This document shows positions 12,501 through 23,800 of a stretch of 64,000 nt of DNA, one piece after another. The translations under genes were made by a program, and so were the position numbers. Below the pieces are notes generated by a model, which did not search any database, was not told the origin of the DNA, and worked only from the letters and a program-made list of their open reading frames with translations. Source of the DNA: Apoda limacodes (lineage: Eukaryota > Arthropoda > Insecta > Lepidoptera > Limacodidae). The stretch is taken from assembly GCA_946406115.1 (NCBI GenBank), contig OX291542.1, forward strand, positions 36,785,321 through 36,849,320. The letters run 5' to 3'. Each line of letters opens with the position of its first letter. Position 1 is the stretch's first letter.

Positions 12501-15500
12501 TCTCAAACAAAAAGTAATGGAGTATTATTAATCCAACATTGATAACCTTCAGACATGGTGTTCTGCTATTACTGGAATGCGACAAATTTTTCTGTCCCAA
12601 TTAGTTGTTTTTATTTAATATACAATCAGTAAGTTCAGTATACGAAAGCATCTATTTAGGCGGGGCATAAGCACGCATAAAGTATTTAGGCGGGGCGTAA
12701 GCAAGCATAAAGTATTTAGGCGGGGTCTAAGCAAGCATAAAGTATTTAGGCGGGGCGTAAGCAAGCATAAAGTATTTAGGCGCGGCATAAGCAAGCATTA
12801 AGTATTTAGGCGGGGCGTAAGCAAGCATAAAGTATTTAGTCGGGGCGTAAGCAAGCATAAAGTATTTAGGCGGGGCGTAAGCAAGCATAAAGTATTTAGG
12901 CGGGGCGTAAGCAAGCATAAAGGCAAATCAAGGAAAAAGAACAAGACTACCGTTTCTAGATCGTTTTTCCTATTATGTATTCTTATCACGGCACTTGGTG
13001 CCTTTCGATAAACTTTTTTCCTTATGGTTAATTTTTTTGAATTACATGTTGTAAAACTTATATGTTTTGCGAACTATGTCAGTTACTTTGGTTTTTGTAC
13101 GTTTTCATTTTAGGTAGGTCATATACATATAGAAACTGCATAGCCCGATCAAATTTGCTGACCAAGTTATTGTGGTAAACAAGATATTCACAATCAGCAA
13201 GTTGTGTGTGGTTAACAGGATATTGTCAATCAGCATGCTGTGTCCAGTTAACAATATATTCACAATTAGCATGCTTTGTGTGGTAAACAAGATATTCACA
13301 ATCAGCAAGGTGTGTGTGGTAAACAGGATATTGTCAATCAGCATGCTGTGTCCAGTTAACAATATATTCACAATTAGCATGCAGTGTGTGTTAAAAAAAG
13401 TATTTAGATATGAATTTAAAACAACAATTAATCTATTAATTAAACTTAAAATCTTTACGCATCTTAAACGTCTTTGTTGTGGCGTGTGGTACCACACCAT
13501 AGAAAGCGATTTTGAAATTTGGGTTAAATGTATGGCTGCTACGCAATACCTCTAGATAAAGTAAACCTGTGCAATTTACTCACCAAATCCTTATGCACCG
13601 ATTTCTCCTATGCAATCCAGACGGAAGTTGCTGGCCAGGACTGTCAGTCCAAACTCCAAAATAAGCACATAAGCGTCTATATCACAAAATAGTCAAAATG
13701 TACCACGGGCGGCGCGTAGTATTTTCAAAAGCAATTTATCACAAAAATGCGAAAAAGCGTGTGTTTAGAGCGAATTCATATAACGAACATTATGATCATT
13801 ACGCGTATCTCAATTAGCAGCCAATCACGAGCCGCTTTTGAGGGGCAATATGGACTCCAGTCCACGAATCAGCGACACAATAATTTAGTGAGATTTTAGG
13901 ACCAGAGGGCATTACTTACACTATACGCATTGCGGCGCAACCAGTCTTAGCAAATCAATTCACAAACCCACCCTTGATATGTAATAATACAATTGTACTG
14001 TGTTAGTCCAAACACAGTACGATACAGTATTATTTAATTTTGAATCTGTCCAGATATAATCAACATAAAATAATCAAAAATTGGGCTTGTTTAAATAAAC
14101 ACATCAAAAATCTGATGCTTACTTGTATTTGTTTATTTCAAACGGATAGACCGTTGTATAAGCAAATCTTTATACTGACATTGAAAACCATTCATCTTAT
14201 ACTGAACGTCAATTTAAAAAAAAAATATTATTCAAACAAACTAACAATTTTAAAATAAAATTTTATGCAACTGTTATGTTATAATATGTGGTATATTGAC
14301 TATTGCATGAAATGAAAATACTTTTTACATCATTTTTACATACAAATTCTTATTGAACATCACATTATGCATCTCTTTAATACAAATATCCATCTCTCTA
14401 AGCCTATCTTCATACTGTATACAGCTGTAAGCCCCTCAAAAGCTCAACGCTATATTTTTATGCATTATGCCGCACCCAATAATCTAGCTGAATAGCCACT
14501 CAGTATCACCTAAAAACGAAAATTGGCATACTAAGTAAGACATGGATAAGCCCGTTTGGTACAAAAGGTCTAATTTCCATACTGATGGGGCCCTTGCCTT
14601 GTTTGTGTTATCGCTGTTATTTTAACTTAATATTGCTTGGAGTTTCTGCTATTCGTTAAAATTTACATTACTAAAAAAGGGGCGATGTGTGCGTGATCGC
14701 TATGTTGACACAGTGGGTTGTACGAGCGACAAAATTCGAAAACATATTTCCAAAATAATTTATTAGGATTAAATACTATTTTGTTTTTTATTGCATCTAC
14801 AGTAAGGTGTGATGGGGAAAGAGTTTATTAATTTTCATCAATCAATACATTCGTTTTACTTTTACAATTAGTTCTACATTAGTTCAATAATGTGATCGGG
14901 TCTTCCAATGCGTTCCGTCTGTAATTTTAATTACGAGTCTTACTTCATTCTGCAAAACATAAAAACACTATATTCCTTATACTTTACACTATATTCCTTA
15001 TACTTTACACTATATTCCTTATACTTTACACTATATTCCTTATACTTTACACTATATTCCTTATACTTGCGAATACATTTACTCATTCTTCAGCTAACTC
15101 ACTGACTGACTGATCTCATTTTTCTATCCCCTTGTGTTAGCAACTAATTTTAAATACTAACTTCTGTATTGCAATGATTAACATATCAAATTTTACCACG
15201 AACAACCCTGAAACAAAAATGAAAAATATACTAAAAGAAACAATTTAATGCACGCCATTTTAGAACCACTATCTTGGTTTGAAAAAAACTGATAAATGAT
15301 ATGCGTTTTTAACATTTTTGTACACCCAATAGAATTAAGTTAATATTTTTGTAAAAAAAACCTCGTCGAAAATGACATGCAATAGCATTTGCATCCGTCA
15401 TCTTGAATTTTGGAAAAGTGTTAAAAAAAATGTACAAAAGTGCATTTTACGTTAGATCCCGCCAGCTGCCCCCATCATCAGACCTTGAATATCGTGTAAG

Positions 15501-17727
15501 ACCAAAGTGCTTGTCACGACTTATGCAATAAGCTCAAACTCGATAGGTTTGCATTTTTTTCGTTACATAGTTTGTTTTTGTAACACTAAAAAAACCGAAA
15601 AAATTCGAAATAAAACAGCAATAAAACCTTGGATTACTAAGGGATTGCTGCGATGTATAAAGAACAAACTTCATGCTAAATTAAAAAAGGATCCTAATAA
15701 TGACATACTCAAAACGACTTACAAACGATACAGAAACTTTTGTAACAACATATTGAAAAAATGCAAACGTCAATATGTAAGTGACGAGCTTAAATCAGCA
15801 GGAACAAGCAGCAAAAAATTATAGTCATCAATAAAAACTATAACAAACCTAAATAAATCAAATACTTATCAATATGAACTGCTCTCAATTAAAGAAACAC
15901 CTGAAAGATCTATAAACGCAGTCAAAAATTTTTTTGCATCCATCGGTGCTGAGCTTGCAAGTAAAATATCTACACAAATCTCACCGCCAAATCCAGACCT
16001 GGGATACCGAAGCCGTGATTCTTTCGTACTCCTTGGCGTTTGTGAAAATGAAGTAGATTGGCTTATTCTTAGCCTCAAAACTGACTGCGGACCTGGGTGG
16101 GATGGAATCACAACTAAAACACTAAAGATAATCAAAGATTCCATAGTTCCATTGCTGACTTATTTATTCAACCGTTGCTTAAATGAAGGCATTTTTCCCG
16201 ACTCTCTAAAAAAATCTATACATAAGGGTGGGGAAAGAGAGTGTGTTAACAATTTTCGCCCTATATCCATGCTGACCGCTATATCAAAACTTTTGGAAAA
16301 AAATATTAATAAAAGATTAATAAATTATTTAGAATCTAAAAAACTTATTTCAAATGCGCAGTTTGGTTTTAGGAAACAAAAATCTACAGCTGACGCTGTA
16401 CATGCTTTTACTGTATTTATAGTTTATAAACTAGATAACAAATCTAAATGTCTTACTATATTCCTAGATTTAGCAAAGGCATTTGACACGGTCTCTTTTT
16501 CCAAACTTACTGAAAAACTTGAAAATCTAGGTATTAGGAATACGCAGCTGTCACTCTTCCAGGATTACATCAGTAAACGAACACAACAGGTTAAAATAGG
16601 AGATATTGAAGTGATGCCAGTTCTATAAATTACGGAGTACCGCAGGGCAGTATTTTGGGCCCATCTCTCTTTCTCTGTTACATAAATGAGTTGTGTAAGC
16701 TCCAACTTGATAACTGTAACATCATTTCATACGCAGATGACACAACGCTCACATTTTTTGGGGATACATGGGACACTACCTTCGAATATGCTCAAAAAGG
16801 CTTTGATCAGGTTTGTAACTGGCTGGCTTTGAACTCCCTTACATTGAACTCCACAAAGACATAGTATATGACGTTCTCCATTCGAAACTCCCCCCGTCAA
16901 ATAAAATCTAACTACAAAATTATCTCCCACTCTTGCGCATTAAATAAATCTGTAAGCTGTACATGTCCACCTCTTGAAAAAGTTAGCTCCATCAAATACT
17001 TGGGCATTACTATTGACAACAACCTTTCGTTTTCTGATCACATCAATAGCTTGTCCAAAAAAATTAGGAAACTCTCATATTTCTTTAAAAACTTCAAAAA
17101 TGTAGCAAGCTCGGATTTAATGAAAATGGTTTACATTGCACTTTGTCAATCGGTGTTTAATTACTGTATCTCCTCCTGGGGTGGCTCAAGTAAAACACTA
17201 ATGCTTGATCTTGAAAGAGCTCAACGACTCATCTTAAAAGTATGTTTTTTTAAACCAAAGTTATACCCCACCTCAAATCTTTTTAGTCAGCTAAAAGTTT
17301 TATCGGTAAGACAATTATATGTCCTATTTTTAACTCTGAGACAGCACACATGTAGAAATTATGTTTCGAATCATGAGAACTCTTCCAAAAGACGTGATTA
17401 TCTGATATGCTCAATAAAACCCACGAGAACTTCCTTTGCCCATAAATTCTTTACCTATAATGGCGGTATATTGTACAACAAGGCTAACAAATTACTGTCT
17501 ATATATAACATGTCCCGAAAAGAATGCAAGATCACAGTTACTAACTGGCTGCTAAAGCTTACATATGACGAAACCGAAAATTTATTTTCGGTGCTTTCAC
17601 AAAACATATACATAACCTACATTTATAAAAAATATATAAAAATAAAAATGCACTCACACTCACACATACACCCCAGAACCCAATTTACATCCTCATAAAC
17701 ACATTAACACACCCTCACACTCCCTCA

Positions 17728-17804
<77 letters not shown>

Positions 17805-20800
17805 ATATACACACACACATACACACACACACACACACATACAAACACACATATACACACACATACACACACACACACACATACACACACACGCACACTT
17901 ACTTCATATTAGCTTAGCAATATAGTAACATACTTCTAACGTCTTTTTTAAAATTCCATTTGTTATTTTTCCGAGAGTTGGACCCAGGACACCTGGTATA
18001 GGTATACATACAAGTTTAGTACTTACCTCGTTTCTATTTTATTTCTCCGTCGCACCGGTCCACCACTGTGCATTCACATCTATGTAGATATGATCCAGCC
18101 ATCTTGTTAAATTAGTTAGCTAATTGGACGCCTAGGCCGTTCATTAAACGCCGGAATACAAATAAATGGAGGAAGAACAACTAGCCAAGTAATGGAGCGC
18201 AGAATTTAACCAGATGCCTAAATGTCATGTAGTCATTTAGTTAAATTGGATATTGATGAATTTGTGATGTTAGAAAATCTGAACTTAACTTAAAAACTTA
18301 GTAGGTACTTATTTATTTACGACTTTCAACACGCCAAGTTGTTAAATCGGCCTAGGCATCTAATTGGATGCCGGCGTTTATAAACGGCCAAGGCGTCCTA
18401 TTAGCTGGCTAATTTAACTAGATGGCTGCGACAGATACACACCGTCACTTATATTGTAATTTTTGGCGCTAGCCACATGCTCTCATCTTGAAAACCCGGG
18501 GTCGTCTGAGTCCTAGATTAATATATGTATACTGGAAAGTCTGAGTTCTGCGGCGTTTGTGCGCGACTATATAAGACAGATCGCGCCCGCCTTGTAATTT
18601 GTATGGAGATTTCAGGCGAAATATTTTGATAGTTTGCGATTGTTTTCCAAAATACTGAAGCATTGTTATGTAAAATAAAAAACTTCAGTTGGTTGTCTGT
18701 ATTTTGATGTCTATAATTAACTAAATTTCATTAGGTGTTCATGCTTATTTACGCCAAAGTTATGAAATTACGGAGGCGTTTTTTGGCAGTTTTTAGTAAT
18801 ATTCTAATTCTTTTTTACACTCATCAAAAAAGTTTGTCCTTAATCTGAATGCTTTGGGTTCTGGTACAACTCCTAAGCCAGTCCCCCTTTTTTTTGTATA
18901 AAATTATCAAATTTCTACAACACGATTTCCTTTAAGAGTTTAAATGAAAATCATCAATCAAATAAAAAGATATTGAAATCATTATCTAAGTAATAATATT
19001 TTCTTCATATTGTTTTGTTTATATTTAATATATGCTAATAATAAACTTATATCAAGACAAACTCATATCGTTTCTGCTCATAATATATTTTTACTTCCGA
19101 CCGACTGAAGGGAGGAAGTACCGCGATTAAAAAAAAAAAAATTACGGAAATTGGTTCCAAACTCAATATAAAAACAGCAGCTTTTTTCTTTGTGTTTGTC
19201 ATTTGCTCTCAATTCCTAACGGATAGACGTATTGCTTTAGGGTTTTAAGCAATTGTTTTTATTCAAATGCCTTATAAATAAAGAAAGAGACAAAATTATT
19301 TGTGATTTCACTCTGTTTTTTGGGTCTGTAGTATCGTAAAAAAGGGATTAAAGATTGAGAATTCATCGTACTATAAAAGCTCTATCTACTCTATCAACGT
19401 TTAGTCTACGGTCTGCAATTTATTAATGTAAGAGACAAAACCTCTCAAAGAGTGCACCTTTTCGTGACGCAATGCTTCACCCCGCTTACAAAGAAGGCTT
19501 AGACAGGTAGATGAAATTAAAGTTTTTTGGTTTCGTAAAATTGGGTTTGTTAAAATGGTATTTTACTAAAACGTCTGTAGAATAATAATCACTATTCCCA
19601 AAAGTTTGAAAGCTGCTTCGTCGAGCATTAATCTAAAGTACAAACCAGAAGGAATACCTTTAATACAAGACTCAGTAGAATTGTCACTGATTGGTTACGG
19701 TCAGTCGACAATATTTTTGACTAAATTCATAACTAACATTTCTAACGTTCTTCTTGAACTGCTTATTCCCCTTCCACCAAGTGAGGAGTGCGTCTGGCCG
19801 GGAGCCCACACTGCGACACTCCACGTCCAGCGTGCGGTCCGCAGACAGACGCCGGCCTTTGTTCACGATTTGGACGGTCAGGGGCCTTACTGCAACAGAG
19901 AAAGAGTTTTTTGCGTGCGAAATACATGATGATGTTCACAAATTGTCTCATGTCGGGATATATTTTTTTTTTTATACCACTAAGGTGGCAAACAAGCTTA
20001 CGGTCCGCCTGATGGTAAGCGGTCACCGTAGCCTATGGACGCTTGCAACACCACGAGTATCACTTGCGCGTTGCCGACCCTTCAGAAATCTAATAACTTC
20101 TTTCTTGAAGAACTCCATACTGTAGTCTTTGCAGAAAACCTTGGCCGGTAGCTCATTCCACAGCTTAAGCGTTCGCGGTAGGAAGTTTCTCTGAAACCGC
20201 ACTGTACGCGACCATTTAGGTTCTAAAGTGTAAGAATTCCCTGCCGATGGCGAGCGGTGCGATGGTAGAAAGTAGCCGTGGGCATCATTTCGAACAATTC
20301 CTCAGAACACAACCCATTGTACAAGCGGTAGAACACACACAGGGAGGCAAAGTCTCTCCTCAGACATAAGGGCTCGATACCGCAAGTGAGTTTGGAATCG
20401 TCGACAATTCTCACAGCCCGTCGTTGAACGGAGTCAAAAGGGCCAAGCTGGTATCCGGGTGCACCCGCCCAGAGATGGCAGCATATAGTACTCCATATGG
20501 GGCCGAACTTGCGACTTGATATGTTGTTTCCTTCGTATTTTACCAAGATTGCAATAATATTTTGAATACAAATCTAGCAACGTGCGTTGCGTTGCGTTGG
20601 TACCCTATGTATCGCAAGGTGAGTTTCCAAACTAAATCAATTTACTTTCATCAAACATACTGACATGAAAAAATTAGCTAATCACGTTGTTAATTTTTTT
20701 AGAAAGTTGATAAAAGTGTTATTGAAGATGGCTACTGCTTCGCTGATAAAATAATAAATGAAAGAACTATTTTTAATGTACATAATATTTATTAAAAGTG

Positions 20801-23800
20801 TAGTTAAATAGGCATTATTTGGCAACAGATTATTGGTACAGGTGTAAGTGTTTCGGTGGTGAGTTTTGACTCACAATTAATGTCCAGTATGAGGATTTTG
20901 GTCTGCGGCGGCGCGAGGTTGGTGTTGCTGGCCTGACAGACGAGCCTCGCGCCGAGGTGTTGCCGCCCAACGGTGGGGAAGGTGAGCGCGTTCACTGTGA
21001 CGCCATCCTCGCGACGCACAAAGGAGTCGTCTATCAGAGTGTTCTCTAGGAACCACGTAACCCGAGGACGGGGATCACCTGTACACAGTCAAAATTGATT
21101 TACAACGTCTTAACCGTCTGGGTTAAAGGACAAAAAAAGGAGGCAGGTAGAAAACAGGCTACTATCGCTAGCTTATTCAGGGATTCGAATATTTTCAGAT
21201 TGGATCTACAGCTAAACATCGGCTAAGGCGACAACTGTACATACTATAAGATGAAACAAAGCGTATTTATTATATAAATGGACCTAGGTTATACATGACC
21301 ACTTTGCATCAACAGAAAGACGCCCGTCCCATACAACAATGGGAGATCCGGAGAGAGTTGCTGAACTACACAAGTTGAATGGCCTAGAGGACTTATAAAG
21401 CAGTGGATGAGACACTTTGTGATCGTGAGTTGTATCCTATATTTCGGTACGTGCCATTTCGTGCTTTTGCATTAGGAAAATTCCGTCTTAGTTGAGGACT
21501 GTCCATAAACACCCAGTGACCTCGAGGAGAAATAGCACATTTTAAGACACAGGCTAATCGCTATTATAATATGTACTACAAAAATCAATACCCAAGTAGA
21601 CTGAAAAGTGAAAAGACTAAGCGCGCTGAAGAATGCGTCATTCTTATTCCTACAAAAGATAGCAGACTAGGCCTGTGATCAGTAAAGAACCAGCGCAGCT
21701 GGGTAAGTGCTCTATTATTTATTGGGGAAATAAAACGGGCGACTATATTTAGTGCCTGATAATATATGAGATACTGTTTTAATAACTTAAGTGACGTGAA
21801 TTTGGGTTAGCGAAACATTAACTAAACTGACGAATAATATTGATTTATAAAAAATCTAAAACAAACTACCAAAAGTGGGTTGCGAATAATCCATTGTGGA
21901 TATTAAAATTTTAGTCGTGCGACTAAATTACTAAGTGAATGACTTCAAATATTAAGTGCGAGACGATTTTTCGTTATCTGAGGTTCCACATAACAAACAA
22001 ACAAACTGCTATAAAGTTCAATTTTGAGCACTTTTTAGTAAGCTAGTTGATTGATGATGATGATTGATATCTGTGATTCTATTCGAGGTCTTTTTTTTTT
22101 TGATATGATCTTTTTAATGAAAAGTACAAATGATCTGTGCGCACAAATTCGAATGCAGGACGAATCGGGGCGGTCAGGTGAGTTGGGTCGCGGACCAGTA
22201 CCATTTACAGTAGCGACTTATTCCTCGGATAGTGATTTTATAACCAAATGTTAAATAATTAAATAAAATTTTAACAAATATGTGAGCCTCTCTCAGCTCG
22301 CTCAATAAAGTATGTTTTGAGTGGTTTTGCTATCCGAAACATAACATTAAAACAGTGCCGGATTAGCCATATAGCAATAGGCAGCAAATGCTAGGTAATA
22401 TTAATATTATTCGTAATCAAACAATACTAAAATTTTGAATAAGAAAACCGTGGTAATTTAGACGCAGCACTGCTCTCTCTATTGTTTGTGTATTTTGGAC
22501 TGGCAATACTTTATTATATATAAAGAAGAGCACAACTATGGTCATCAAATTCTTTAATTTATGTGTAGGTATGACTCTGCAATTTTAAACAAAAAAGGGA
22601 TGTAACTTGGCCCACATACAGATCTAACTTGATGCTGAAAAATCGTAAATTTCGTACGATTAAAATCTAGAATATAACTATATAGAAGTATCAAAAATCG
22701 AGAATATAACTAAATCGAAGCAAAGTAGATGCCCAAAAGTATTTGCTACAGGCCTCGCGCCAGCAGAATCCGGCACTGAAAAGATAAAATACAGCTCACT
22801 ATACTTTAATCATTTGCCGAATATGGAATAAAATGCAAAAAGTAATGTAATGTACTTAAAGAAATATTGGGTCACACAAATATTAAAAAGGTTTTTCGTT
22901 TTGTATGATAAGTTACTCAAATTAATGTTTATAAGTTGTTGTTTTTGGAAATTTCTCGTCATTTGCATTCACTTACTTAGTAATTTTGTAAACCAAATTC
23001 ACTATTTTTAACACTTAAAAATTTAATTTACAGTCACTTGTTTAAATAGTACCCTTATTCATTCTGTGCCACCGACATCACGCTTCCGTCTCGATAAGTG
23101 GTGCTAGTTTCACACTCAATTAGTTCAGTATACAAAAAGGTTTATAATTATAAATTCTGGATTGTGCCATTAGCTAATAAAAACATGAGATTGTGCCATT
23201 AGCTCATATAAACATGAGATTGTGCCATTAGCTCATACAAACATGAGATTGTGCCATTAGCTCATACAAACATGAGATTGTGCCATTAGCTCATACAAAC
23301 ATGAGATTGTGCCATTAGCTAATACATTTTTTTTCCACAGCTAACTAGCAAATGCGCTGTGCAGGTCTCTGTCTATAGCTTTAAACATCTTTCAAAAAAT
23401 ACATAAATAATAGGACTTTTACATTATACACTTTTGGTGGACGGACTTTGAGTCAGCGGTGGCCGTTCAAGCCCGGCGTGTACCAATGAGTATTTTCCTC
23501 AATTTCTCAAGTACATTGATTTTACACACCATTGGCTTTTTGGTGAAGGAAAACATAATAAGGAAACCTGCATACGTTAAAAAAAATGTATGTGAAGTCC
23601 ACAATCCGCACTGGGCCCGCGTGTTGACTATGGCCCAAATCACCCTAGGCAGTGGGTGGGCCGTGCCCCAATAGCGGGGACGTATGAGGTTGATAAGGAT
23701 TATAAACTTTTAAACTGACTCACCACCATAAACTTCGCAGCTGAGCTCCAAGGTATCACCCTCGTTGTAAGGTTCCTGCAAGCGAGTTTGGTCTTTTGTC

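Larger units (their letters stand above)
12225..19737 (-). other. Largest visible intron (between exons c and d)
   Basis: Holds 30-, 36- and 21-bp minisatellites, a 5'-truncated LINE with a (CA)n tail, and a MITE, all listed separately. The stretches 13400-14960, 15070-15500 and 18430-19737 show no gene or clear repeat, apart from a short dispersed fragment around 15455-15545 also seen near 37,430. Confidence 0.7.
21079..23723 (-). other. Intron between exons a and b
   Basis: Holds a hAT-type MITE (22353-22778) and a 29-bp minisatellite (23161-23327). I recognise nothing in 21080-22350 or 22780-23160. Confidence 0.65.

Noticed and set aside
12727..12989. Repetitive reading frames [10 protein letters not shown] and [10 protein letters not shown]
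   Set aside because: Products of the 30-bp minisatellite in different frames.
13105..13555. Two overlapping reading frames of 131 (minus) and 127 (plus) codons
   Set aside because: Both are read through a 36-bp tandem repeat whose length is a multiple of three; repetitive peptides, no start context, no domain.
17693..17896. Val/Cys repeat reading frame
   Set aside because: Translation of a (CA)n microsatellite.
18469..18663. A promoter suggested by tatataagacagatcgcgcc
   Set aside because: The TATA-like string stands alone in an intron with no gene following on either strand; more likely part of a repeat.
19754..20026. Plus-strand and alternative minus-strand frames over 19.75-20.03 kb
   Set aside because: Shadows of the Ig exon at 19738-19889 and of the LINE tail next to it.
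23161..23327. CRISPR-like appearance of a short repeat array
   Set aside because: Six contiguous 29-bp copies without spacers, in an animal intron; it is a minisatellite.
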